From positions 1 through 5,602 of the forward strand of contig JABJMI010000598.1 in assembly GCA_018659505.1 (NCBI GenBank): a DNA stretch of 5,602 nt, written 5' to 3'. The number at the start of each line of letters is the position of its first letter. Position 1 is the stretch's first letter. The DNA is from Planctomicrobium sp. (GTDB taxonomy: Bacteria; Planctomycetota; Planctomycetia; Planctomycetales; Planctomycetaceae). Made by a program: the position numbers and the translations under genes. This document shows positions 1 through 5,602 of the stretch, in pieces. The notes under the pieces are model-generated. The model was not told the origin of the DNA. It saw only the letters and a list, made by a program, of their open reading frames with translations, and made no database searches.

Positions 1-203
1 AGATTATTGTGACGGTTCAGGATAATCATGTCACCGTCACAGTCGATGGTTCAACCATCATCGACTGGCAGGGCAAGCCCGAGCAACTCACCCTTGGCGA
101 TTACTGGAAAACACCAAACGAGAAGGCATTATTTCTGGGAGCCTATGATTGCCGCTATAAATTTCATCGCGTGAGTATTTCAGAAATTCTTAACGAAGAT
201 TGA
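1..203 (+). CDS. C-terminal end of a LamG/DUF1080-like multidomain protein (5' end outside window)
   Basis: The open frame runs in from the left edge (first full codon at base 3) and stops at TGA 201-203, leaving 66 visible residues. The GTG at 9 is an internal valine, because the frame is open upstream of it, so this is a gene tail and not a small gene. The visible part is a beta-rich repeat-like stretch (VTVQDNHVTVTVDG) followed by the pattern VDGxTIxDWxG, then a segment ending in a Tyr/His-rich strand. The same pattern (VDGKTIADWSG, then L...Y...H) closes the minus-strand kinase protein at about 1400-1600, so the two are related modules. In planctomycetes this concanavalin/DUF1080-like fold is commonly found at the end of large kinases and secreted or membrane proteins. 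The catalytic or sensor part of this protein lies outside the window, so its overall function cannot be stated. Confidence 0.75.
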   Translation, partial: IIVTVQDNHVTVTVDGSTIIDWQGKPEQLTLGDYWKTPNEKALFLGAYDCRYKFHRVSISEILNED

Positions 204-278
204 AGAAGAACCGAGTAGAAACGTCGCTACTGCTTGGCAACGAGTGGCTGTGGACAATTTGCCGTGGTAGAGCGTTGA

Positions 279-461
279 ATGACGAGTATGCTCTCACGAC
301 AAATTGCCCACATCGCGAATGATGCAATGCCTGTCAAATTCTGTGGGCAGCCTGATGTTCGCCGAATATCTACTGAAAGCCTAAGGTCCAGGCTGACCAC
401 AGCCATGCTGTTGCGGCGGCATAAAAGTCTCCTGTTGGACGATAAAGGGAATCAACGGTGA
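279..461 (+). CDS. doubtful 60-residue ORF, possible hypothetical protein
   Basis: An ATG-started frame of 60 codons fills most of the gap between the left-edge gene and the next solid gene. Its TGA overlaps the GTG start of the following gene (GTGA at 458-461), an arrangement often seen in translationally coupled operons. Against it: there is only a weak purine stretch before the ATG, the product is arginine-rich with no recognisable domain, signal peptide or membrane segment, and the downstream gene has its own ribosome binding site and needs no coupling. An 8-bp inverted repeat lies inside it. I do not recognise the product. It could equally be non-coding leader sequence. Confidence 0.2.
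   Translation: MTSMLSRQIAHIANDAMPVKFCGQPDVRRISTESLRSRLTTAMLLRRHKSLLLDDKGNQR
305..349. repeat. 8-bp inverted repeat in the leader region
   Basis: TGCCCACA at 305-312 is the exact reverse complement of TGTGGGCA at 342-349, with 29 bases between. A G-T wobble pair could extend the stem by one. No T-run follows, so it does not look like an intrinsic terminator. It lies about 110 bases upstream of the gene at 458 and could form an RNA stem in its leader, or could be a chance match. Confidence 0.25.
444..450 (+). promoter_or_regulatory. ribosome binding site fixing the GTG start at 458
   Basis: AAAGGGA lies 7 bases before the GTG at 458. The same frame is closed by TAA at 443-445, so no longer protein is possible and GTG 458 is the first usable start codon. 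The site therefore supports this start. Confidence 0.55.
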
Positions 462-952
462 ATCCGAGAGAGAATCGTCGACCTCCATTACGAATTGCCT
501 TGTTCGCAGCCGTGATCCTGATCATAGGCTATCTCGCGGTGAAGGTTTACCCATTCACTCGCCATCGCCCTGTTGCGAAGCGAATGGAAGTTACCATTCT
601 ACGGTTGTCTAAAGAAGTTCCGGCAGGACTCACTGAAGAACAATGGGCATACTGCATCGTTTATACATGGATGTTGCATGGAAATTTTGGTTCGATGCCT
701 TCTCATGTTCCAACCGATGATCTCATCCGGATTGAACGCGGGCTCCAAGAAAAGATTGACCAGGGTGCCGATCTTGCCACAATCGATTGGGTCTGGAACC
801 AGTACATTAAGGGGTATCCGCGAGCCCGACACTTCGACCATTTTCGACCAACCGCGCCAAACAACAAAACAGACTTCGAGGCAGGTAATCACGGGGGCAA
901 TCCACTTTCACAATGGCGTGCTGACTACGAGCGAAGAGTCACCCAACAATGA
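458..952 (+). CDS. hypothetical protein with one N-terminal membrane anchor
   Basis: This gene encodes 164 residues. The GTG start is supported by a good Shine-Dalgarno sequence and an in-frame stop just upstream. A basic N-terminus (residues 2-12, five Arg) precedes a hydrophobic segment at about 13-32, followed by a soluble domain of about 130 residues. By the positive-inside rule the N-terminus is cytoplasmic and the domain lies outside the inner membrane; an uncleaved anchor is more likely than a cleaved signal peptide, as no clear cleavage motif follows. The domain looks mainly helical: an aromatic stretch at about 62-78 (EQWAYCIVYTWMLHGNF), an amphipathic helix at about 86-103, a second aromatic helix at 108-120 (WVWNQYIKGY), then a polar tail with a His-rich patch (RHFDHF). 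I do not recognise the family, see no catalytic motif, and assign no function. The gene is followed by another small membrane-protein gene in the same direction. Confidence 0.7.
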   Translation: MNPRENRRPPLRIALFAAVILIIGYLAVKVYPFTRHRPVAKRMEVTILRLSKEVPAGLTEEQWAYCIVYTWMLHGNFGSMPSHVPTDDLIRIERGLQEKIDQGADLATIDWVWNQYIKGYPRARHFDHFRPTAPNNKTDFEAGNHGGNPLSQWRADYERRVTQQ

Positions 953-1083
953 ATGGTCTCTATGACGTTCGGCACTCCTTCGTTCTTGCTTTTTGTCTCG
1001 CACCATTGGAGAATCAACTAATACACGACGTTGGTTGCCTTCGATGAGGGCGGTGTCGTTAGAACCTCTCGTTGGGCGAATCT
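953..1083. other. gap between two small membrane-protein genes, nothing clear in it
   Basis: The 131-base gap has a short T-run at 990-994, but no GC-rich stem precedes it, so it is not a convincing terminator. A 6-bp inverted repeat (AATGGT at 952-957, ACCATT at 1002-1007) has a long loop and is probably chance. I cannot place a promoter with confidence. Confidence 0.4.
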
Positions 1084-1320
1084 ATGCCAGTGGGCGTGAA
1101 GATCATCTTCACTGTTTGTGTAGCGATGATCGGAGTCGCTGTCTGCTTTATCGATCCAAAAGCAGACAATGCTGGTCCTGACTGGATGTGGCGCGGTGGG
1201 CGCAATGATGGGTTCCGAAACCTCGCGTGCAAATCTGACGGCACTCTCCGGCGGCGTACTAAGGTCGGCATCCTAATCTGGTTTGCGATTTTCATTGGAG
1301 GCATGTGGCTGTTTGCCTAG
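1084..1320 (+). CDS. small two-helix membrane protein, hypothetical
   Basis: This gene encodes 78 residues from ATG 1084; a TTG at 1072 in the same frame would add four. Neither start has a strong ribosome binding site, and ATG is preferred by codon. There are two hydrophobic helices, about 6-22 and 62-77, the second ending at the C-terminus. The loop of about 38 residues between them is strongly basic (Arg 37, 40, 45, 56-58; Lys 50, 60) and contains tryptophans (DWMWRGG). The positive-inside rule would put this loop in the cytoplasm and both ends outside. The translation looks like a real membrane protein, not random sequence, because hydrophobic and basic blocks are cleanly separated. I do not recognise the family and assign no function. 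It is the last plus-strand gene before the convergent junction with the kinase. Confidence 0.55.
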   Translation: MPVGVKIIFTVCVAMIGVAVCFIDPKADNAGPDWMWRGGRNDGFRNLACKSDGTLRRRTKVGILIWFAIFIGGMWLFA

Positions 1321-1336
1321 CTTCGGGGTGGGTGGT

Positions 1337-1351
1337 AGATCCATTGGATCT
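1337..1351. terminator. short hairpin in the convergent gap, weak terminator candidate
   Basis: AGATCC (1337-1342) and GGATCT (1346-1351) pair perfectly around a 3-base loop, in the 77-base gap where the plus-strand gene ending at 1320 and the minus-strand gene ending at 1398 converge. Its position suits a two-way terminator. The stem is only 6 bp and neither strand shows a T-run after it, so it may be chance. Confidence 0.2.
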
Positions 1352-1397
1352 CAGCATCAAATTGAGTGCCACGCGCGAGGTCGATATGTAATATGGA

Positions 1398-2507
1398 TTA
1401 CTCTGCTTTCGGTCGCATGTACTGAACTTCGCCGTTGAGCATTCGTAGTTCCAGTGAATGCAGTTTTAACATCCCTTTGTAGCACCAGATTTTCAATTGT
1501 GAGGACTTGCCCGCATCAGGTTTATTCAGGCGATCTGTTGAGCCGGACCAGTCGGCGATCGTTTTCCCGTCAACAGTCGCCGTGATTGTTGCATGATCAT
1601 TTTTGGAAATGACTCGACATAGAAAAGTTTGCTTTTCGTTAGGTCTTAAAAATGTTTCCGTTTGACGGGTTGAATTCTTTGAATCTGCGACAGAAAACCC
1701 ATCGATCAATTGCAGTCCCGCTCCCTGGTATCCGGTTTCATTATCGTTGCTTGCTAAGACGACCGAAGGATTTCGTTCACCAATAGGAAGAAGTACGTGG
1801 AGGTACTTGGGACCATTCCAAGATGTGAATTCGGCACGAATTTCATAGTCACCTCTCGGGATCACCGGGAGTGTTAAAGTCGCGCGGTGACCAATCACGA
1901 GTTCTTCGGATTCGAACTTGCCACCGTCACCGTCACCGTCAGCATCTAACGCTGGATCGATGAGTGGTAAAAGATTCAGCCACTTGCTTTCGGTCGCTTT
2001 ATGTTCCACCTTCTTTGAAACGCGAGGACGTTTGAATTCGACCCATTTCGCTCCAATGATCTCTCCATCATATCCATTACCTGAACTATCTTTGAGAACA
2101 TTTCCTTGACCTTCGCTGAAGTCATAGAGCAACTTAGTCTGAGGTTCTTTTGTGAACACTTCAGGCTTGAATTGTTTGGTGTAACGGACACCTTCCGAGA
2201 TACGTACGTTGTACAGATTGCTGGCAAGCTGACCATCTGACCCTTTGCTCAACGGTGCCCCAAGTTTTAGATCGACTGTCTGATATTCACTGAACAATCG
2301 CTTAACAAACTCAGATGGAGTTTCAGAATGACCTCTGGTGCTGTATTGATGGGTATCTAGTTTTCCATTTACAAAAAACTGTAATTCTTCACCAGTCCAC
2401 TGTAGGGCGAGATGGGTCAATTCAGATTTGACCCCTTCGTATGATAGGATAGGTATTCTTATCGATTCCAATGCTAGCAAAAAGGTCTTCATAGACTCCT
2501 GGGTCAA
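1398..2507 (-). CDS. C-terminal part of the receptor-like kinase, out of frame: LamG half-domain plus DUF1080-like module
   Basis: This 369-codon frame continues the kinase one base out of phase. The TTG at 2507 that opens it overlaps the kinase and has no convincing ribosome binding site; homologous-looking sequence starts only at about codon 28 (SELTHLALQWTG). From there the second LamG-like domain resumes (ELQFFVNGKL at 41-50, strands to about 115). It is followed by a short LamG-type motif (LLYDFSEGQG, DSSGNGYDG, 127-148), a basic linker, and a C-terminal beta module from about 176 to the end containing VDGKTIADWSG (312-322). An acidic Asp/Gly loop sits at 188-199. The sequence holds a long open frame with conserved folds, so it has been under selection until recently. 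Joined to the kinase it gives 1178 residues and would lie outside the inner membrane as a sensor or binding region. As a separate protein it would lack a signal peptide and be of doubtful use. Confidence 0.7.
   Translation of the reverse strand: MTQESMKTFLLALESIRIPILSYEGVKSELTHLALQWTGEELQFFVNGKLDTHQYSTRGHSETPSEFVKRLFSEYQTVDLKLGAPLSKGSDGQLASNLYNVRISEGVRYTKQFKPEVFTKEPQTKLLYDFSEGQGNVLKDSSGNGYDGEIIGAKWVEFKRPRVSKKVEHKATESKWLNLLPLIDPALDADGDGDGGKFESEELVIGHRATLTLPVIPRGDYEIRAEFTSWNGPKYLHVLLPIGERNPSVVLASNDNETGYQGAGLQLIDGFSVADSKNSTRQTETFLRPNEKQTFLCRVISKNDHATITATVDGKTIADWSGSTDRLNKPDAGKSSQLKIWCYKGMLKLHSLELRMLNGEVQYMRPKAE
1923..1940 (-). repeat. three perfect tandem copies of a 6-base unit encoding Asp-Gly repeats
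   Basis: ACCGTC is repeated three times on the plus strand; on the coding strand this is GACGGT x3, giving DGDGDG. Copy number can change by slippage without breaking the frame. The encoded loop D-A-D-G-D-G-D-G-G-K-F-E (codons 188-199 of the C-terminal frame) has acidic residues at positions 1, 3, 5 and 12 with Gly at 6, like an EF-hand calcium loop, though position 8 is Gly instead of the usual hydrophobic residue. Confidence 0.7.
2422..2435 (-). other. frame-change site in the kinase gene
   Basis: On the coding strand the kinase frame reads CGA AGG GGT CAA ATC TGA and ends. One base later the other frame reads TCT GAA TTG ACC and continues the LamG-like domain. Removing one base, for example one A of AAA (2427-2429) or one G of GGGG (2432-2435), joins them as RRGQ-SELTHL or RRVK-SELTHL. 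The exact base cannot be decided. The total length then becomes a whole number of codons (1179 with stop). Confidence 0.75.
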
Positions 2508-4935
2508 AGCTGAATTGCCCCTGATTGGCTATGCAGAGTTGGCACGGTCCCAACAATACTATTGAACGTCGATAATAATCGCATTTATAGAGGCTCCTTG
2601 GAGCGATCCAGACTTCCAGGCAAAACGGTTCTGAAAGATCCATTTCGATTCCCCCAGTTGACACATGGTCGTCGAGATTTTTGATTGCAAGACCATGCTC
2701 AAAGTTGATATGGGAATGCAGCTTGCCTGGTGAATCATTGCCATTAAATTCGAATGGATTCAAGACCTTCGAAGGTTCCGAAAGTAACTCATTCCGATTT
2801 TCTTCAACATTCGCCAGCGCGAGAATTTCAAACTCGTTCAGCGAACGGTTATAGATCCTGAAATCATCAAGTGATCCTTGAATCTCTTTACCAATGACAA
2901 GATCAACAACGGAATCTGAAAATTTGCCTTCAACCGGATTCGAAGCGAAGAGTCGACCGTTGTACCAAATCTCTGCATTTCCTTTGGAACAGTTGACGAC
3001 AACATGATTCCAGCTTCCTCCATGAAAACCTTGTGGCTTGAATTTCCCGGAATCTTGGAACACACGCTGCTCGACACCTTCCAGATTGTAATTGAAATTC
3101 ACTCGTTTTAGGTAGCTGTTAATATCCAGTGCTCCCATTTGGATGAATGATCTCGCGCCACTATACTCATCCATTTTACACCAGAACGCGAACGCCATTT
3201 CATTTGAAATCGAGAGAGAACTAGAGGCGGAAACCGTCATAGATCCCATATCAAACCGTAACGAACGCTTACCAGCATACGGTGAAGGAGCAGGGTCAAA
3301 ACCCCAAGTGACACCACCTTCAAGACGCCCGTGATTCAGCTTGCCTGAGGAATCAAGGACACGTGTGCCGGTTCCATCTTCGAATCCCCAGTGACCTACG
3401 AGACCTTTAGAGAGATCAAGCTCCGTGGGAGCAACCTTCGCTTTTTCTGTCGCAGGAGGCTGAATTTGAACATCACGCTTTCCATTGTTAACAAGGAGGG
3501 CGATCCCCAATATCAGCAATAACCCACCGACTCCGCCTGCCAGCTTTATATTTCGTGGTGTTGCGATCCCTGCTTGGGAATCTTTAATTGTTTTAGGAGA
3601 AGAAGACTTGCTCTTTTTAGCTCGCAGTTGCTCTGCATATGATTTAGGTTTCTCAATCGAGATCAGAGCCGGGTTCGATTCTTCTTCAGCGGTCGGAATG
3701 GAAGTCGGTTTCGCCGAGGGCGATTGAGAAGAGCCTTTCTTCGACTTTTTATGCGGAGTCCGCAGGCACTCTTGCAGTTCGTTTGCGACATCCGTCATCG
3801 ACTGGTATCGCTGCTGCATATCGCCTGCGATCATCTTCAGACAAATCGACTCCAAACGAGGATCAATATCAGAACGAATCTCAGAAGGTTTCTTCGGGTT
3901 GTTAATGGCAATCTGTTGTAAGATTGCCATTAAGTTGCCTTTGAAAGGCATGACGCCCGTGATCAATTCGTACATAATCACGCCGAGCGAATAGATATCG
4001 ACTTGTGGTCCGATCAGCTCTTGTTCGCCAGCGACCTGCTCAGGAGACATGTAAGCCGGCGTTCCGACAATGGCTCCGCTTTGAGTCACCTGAACTTCGT
4101 CGCTGCTACTGCGTGCGAGACCGAAATCCATCACGACCGGCTCAGCTTTCTTGTCGACCATGATATTCGCCGGTTTCAAATCCCGGTGAATGACTCCGAT
4201 CTCATGCGCTTCTTCCAGTCCTAAAGCGAGCTTGCGAATGGTAGTTGCGATTTGCTTCTCAGAGTGCTTCTTCTTCGATTTTGTGAAATCCTTGAGCGGT
4301 CGACCTTTGATGTACGCCATCGTGATGTAGTGCTGTCCATCAATTTCACCGACATCAAACACAGGACAGATGTTTGGGCTACGTAATGTCGCTGCGGCAC
4401 GAGCTTCTCTGTAGAAGCGAGCGAGCATTTCTTGCTCGTCGACATTCGACATGTCTCCAAACTTAGGAATCTTGAGAGCGACATCGCGATCAAGTTGGGT
4501 ATCCCTGGCAAGGTAAACGGCGCCCATTGCTCCCTGTCCGAGTACCTTCTTGATTTTGTAACGACCGAAAGTTTCAGGGATTTCGAGCGTCGTCTTAGAG
4601 TTCGACTCTTCCGAGAGATGCTGTTTTGTGATGGACGTTTCGGAATCAGCAGCACTTTTGATGAGCGTATTCGGAGCTGTCTTGTCGCCTTCATCAGCTG
4701 TAACGCTAAGAGACGTCATGGTCTGTTCAAGTTCTGGCTGCGATTCTTTCGGGAATTTATCAATCAGCGAGACATCTGAGAAATACTGCTTCAGCTCATC
4801 TGCATGTTGAGCATGATCTGTAATGAATTGATCGGGGGTTACATTTTCGCCAGCGTCGATCCGCGTCAAGTATTCTGCAATGAGAATGTCGACCTGTGAT
4901 TCTTCGGAATCTGAATGAGATAACTCGTTACCCAT
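2422..4935 (-). CDS. receptor-like Ser/Thr protein kinase with LamG-like outer region, truncated by frame change
   Basis: This is a membrane-bound Hanks-type kinase that phosphorylates Ser/Thr residues of unknown targets; 837 residues precede the premature TGA. Domains in order: a leader at 16-52 (EYLTRIDAGE, DQFITDHAQHADEL) typical of planctomycete kinases; a kinase domain at about 125-392; a Ser/Lys/Pro-rich linker at 394-460; one membrane helix at about 465-483; a complete LamG-like domain at about 507-712 (GLVGHWGFEDGTG, WNHVVV, LDDFRIYNRSL); and the first half of a second one at 728-837. All key kinase residues are present: Gly loop G133-G135-G138, Lys155, Glu177, HRD 250-252 with Lys254 and Asn257, DFG 270-272, SPE 297-299, and Asp313. 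It is an RD kinase, so control by activation-loop phosphorylation is likely. ATG 4935 has only a weak ribosome binding site; it lies 84 bases after the sigma factor gene, suggesting one transcript. The kinase half is undamaged; only the outer region is broken. Confidence 0.92.
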   Translation of the reverse strand: MGNELSHSDSEESQVDILIAEYLTRIDAGENVTPDQFITDHAQHADELKQYFSDVSLIDKFPKESQPELEQTMTSLSVTADEGDKTAPNTLIKSAADSETSITKQHLSEESNSKTTLEIPETFGRYKIKKVLGQGAMGAVYLARDTQLDRDVALKIPKFGDMSNVDEQEMLARFYREARAAATLRSPNICPVFDVGEIDGQHYITMAYIKGRPLKDFTKSKKKHSEKQIATTIRKLALGLEEAHEIGVIHRDLKPANIMVDKKAEPVVMDFGLARSSSDEVQVTQSGAIVGTPAYMSPEQVAGEQELIGPQVDIYSLGVIMYELITGVMPFKGNLMAILQQIAINNPKKPSEIRSDIDPRLESICLKMIAGDMQQRYQSMTDVANELQECLRTPHKKSKKGSSQSPSAKPTSIPTAEEESNPALISIEKPKSYAEQLRAKKSKSSSPKTIKDSQAGIATPRNIKLAGGVGGLLLILGIALLVNNGKRDVQIQPPATEKAKVAPTELDLSKGLVGHWGFEDGTGTRVLDSSGKLNHGRLEGGVTWGFDPAPSPYAGKRSLRFDMGSMTVSASSSLSISNEMAFAFWCKMDEYSGARSFIQMGALDINSYLKRVNFNYNLEGVEQRVFQDSGKFKPQGFHGGSWNHVVVNCSKGNAEIWYNGRLFASNPVEGKFSDSVVDLVIGKEIQGSLDDFRIYNRSLNEFEILALANVEENRNELLSEPSKVLNPFEFNGNDSPGKLHSHINFEHGLAIKNLDDHVSTGGIEMDLSEPFCLEVWIAPRSLYKCDYYRRSIVLLGPCQLCIANQGQFSFDPGVYEDLFASIGIDKNTYPIIRRGQI

Positions 4936-5019
4936 TGGGATTGTCTTGTATTGCAGTGGTCGTTCTCAGTGGTAAGACGACACAGAGACTTCTTTCGCTC
5001 TTAGCTGATTCGAAATGAT
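4936..5019. other. gap between sigma factor and kinase genes
   Basis: These 84 bases contain no strong stem-loop and no T-run, so nothing marks an end of transcription between the two genes. CCACTG occurs twice on the coding strand about 13 bases apart. No Shine-Dalgarno sequence is evident before the kinase ATG; leaderless-like or weakly matched starts are common in planctomycetes. Confidence 0.4.
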
Positions 5020-5292
5020 TTATTCATGAAATTTCTTGATTTGCCGTAACTGCTCCAAACCGCGTTTCAACAAGGAAGCAACCGCCTGGGTTGATCGGTC
5101 CAGTTCGCTAGCAATTTCGGATAATGTTTTACCCTCAATGTGCCGCATGTAGACTGCACGTGACTGATCTGGTGGAAGTTCTTGTATCATCTCTGTGAGC
5201 TGAACTGTCTCTTCATTTCGGATTGCCTTCTGGCTGGGCGTCGATTCTTCATGGCCTGTGGCGATGGCTTCGACAATCCCGCTTCGCTCCAT
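5020..5292 (-). CDS. ECF sigma factor, C-terminal part with region 4, out of frame with its N-terminal part
   Basis: This frame holds the promoter -35 binding region of a sigma-70/ECF factor. The ATG at 5292 has no ribosome binding site, and matching sequence extends upstream of it in the same frame to about 5337 (DAARQHVTVAKRNVN), so it is an internal methionine of a longer protein. After a linker, region 4 spans about residues 33-87: ELPPDQSRAVYMRHIEG, then the helix-turn-helix KTLSEIASELDRSTQAVASL and the final recognition helix LLKRGLEQLRQ. The stop is TAA 5020-5022. Together with the upstream frame, minus one base, it gives 193 residues, close to the usual size of an ECF factor once a few N-terminal residues outside the window are added. 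As a separate protein it would lack the core-polymerase binding region 2 and would not work as a sigma factor. Confidence 0.8.
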   Translation of the reverse strand: MERSGIVEAIATGHEESTPSQKAIRNEETVQLTEMIQELPPDQSRAVYMRHIEGKTLSEIASELDRSTQAVASLLKRGLEQLRQIKKFHE

Positions 5293-5602
5293 ATTTACAT
5301 TTCGTTTTGCAACTGTGACATGTTGTCGTGCCGCATCTTATAATGTTGTGTCGATGTATTTGAAAGACCCAGGCAACGAACTCCTCGATATTCTCTCCTT
5401 GGAACTGCTCAACTTTCTTGCAGACGGAAAGGTAGGTTTGCTGGACGGCATCAGAGGCATCGACCCGCTTGGAGAGTTTCTGACTCAGTTCACTCTCTGC
5501 TAATCGGCGTAATTGATCTCGGTGTTGATCGAGCAATTTCCCGAGCGCATCTTCATCTCCATTTTTCGCAAGTACGATTAACTGAATGAGTTCTTCATTA
5601 GG
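5249..5602 (-). CDS. ECF sigma factor, N-terminal part with region 2 (5' end outside window)
   Basis: The frame is open to the right edge, starting PNEELIQLIVLAKNGDEDAL, so the TTG at 5536 is an internal leucine and the real start lies beyond 5602. Region 2, which binds RNA polymerase core and the -10 element, is recognisable: LLDQHRDQLRRLAE, then ASDAVQQTYLSV, FQGENIEEFVAWVFQIHRHNII (in two parts, residues 67-88). The sequence closely follows the sigma-70-like factors paired with Ser/Thr kinases in planctomycetes (the ECF-STK groups in the literature, group not assignable here). After HNII the frame departs into an unrelated Cys/Arg-rich tail and stops at 5249, so region 4 is lost in this frame. 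The gene lies just upstream of the kinase in the same direction and probably shares its transcript. Confidence 0.82.
   Translation of the reverse strand, partial: PNEELIQLIVLAKNGDEDALGKLLDQHRDQLRRLAESELSQKLSKRVDASDAVQQTYLSVCKKVEQFQGENIEEFVAWVFQIHRHNIIRCGTTTCHSCKTKCKYGAKRDCRSHRHRP
5335..5341 (-). other. frame-change site in the sigma factor gene
   Basis: The coding strand reads ATT ATA AGA TGC in the upstream frame; without one A it reads ATT ATA GAT GCG, giving the expected HNIIDAARQH of sigma region 2. The extra base is one of the two A's opposite T5338-T5339. The joined protein is 582 bases including stop, a whole number of codons. Confidence 0.8.

Noticed and set aside
9..203. A complete 64-residue small gene starting at GTG 9
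   Set aside because: The frame is open to the left edge and the sequence matches the end of a larger beta-rich module, so it is a gene tail.
214..231. Short stem (AGTAG/CTACT) just after the left-edge gene as a terminator
   Set aside because: It is only 5 bp with an 8-base loop and no following T-run.
573..965. 130-codon plus-strand frame overlapping the 164-residue gene
   Set aside because: The other frame has a ribosome binding site and a clear membrane anchor; this one has neither and no sensible domain pattern.
1059..1304. 81-codon minus-strand frame opposite the 78-residue membrane protein
   Set aside because: It is Pro/Arg-rich without structure, while the plus-strand frame has two clean membrane helices.
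4221..4694. 157-codon minus-strand frame rich in Arg/Ser
   Set aside because: It lies within the kinase domain in another phase; the kinase frame there has every catalytic motif, so this is a shadow.
4432..4779. 115-codon plus-strand frame opposite the kinase
   Set aside because: It is antisense to the kinase N-terminal region, with no domain or ribosome binding site seen.
5249..5335. Cys-rich tail of the upstream sigma frame (CGTTTCHSCKTKC), resembling a zinc-binding motif
   Set aside because: It lies after the frame change; the same bases in the other frame encode the conserved DAARQHVTVAKRNV of sigma region 2, so the cysteines are an out-of-frame accident.
5338..5347. TATAAT-like string on the plus strand (ttataatg) as a promoter -10 element
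   Set aside because: It is inside the sigma factor coding region on the opposite strand, and no plus-strand gene follows it.

Overview
The window looks like a piece of a planctomycete chromosome (Planctomycetales, Gimesia-like; inferred from protein style only). The main clue is a sigma-70/ECF factor followed by a very large Ser/Thr kinase. The kinase has a short conserved leader, a Hanks kinase domain, one membrane helix and a C-terminal half built from LamG/concanavalin-like modules, an architecture characteristic of that phylum. Base composition is moderate and even by eye. No tRNA, rRNA, CRISPR array, transposase or integrase was found.

Layout. Bases 1-203 (+) hold the last 66 codons of a gene entering from the left. 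Its tail resembles the C-terminal module of the kinase on the other side of the window. Bases 204-457 hold a doubtful 60-codon ORF and an 8-bp inverted repeat. Bases 458-952 (+) encode a 164-residue protein with one N-terminal membrane anchor, and 1084-1320 (+) a 78-residue protein with two membrane helices; I recognise neither. Genes converge at 1320/1398. The rest is on the minus strand and reads right to left: an ECF sigma factor (5602 to 5020, 5' end outside the window), an 84-base gap, then the receptor-like kinase (4935 to 1398).

The main result is that both minus-strand genes are split by a frame change in the same sense. The kinase frame hits TGA at 2424-2422, in the middle of its second LamG-like domain, and the missing sequence resumes one base out of phase. 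Removing one base restores a 1178-residue protein. The sigma factor changes frame at about 5338, inside region 2. Removing one base restores a continuous 193-residue partial protein with regions 2 and 4. Neither site looks like a known programmed frameshift. Decay of the operon or sequence/assembly error are the leading explanations.

If both genes are intact in the living cell, the pair would probably be a signalling unit: an outer LamG-type sensor region, a membrane helix, a cytoplasmic kinase, and a co-transcribed alternative sigma factor as a possible output. That link is inference from gene order. I see no convincing evidence of a wholly new system here.
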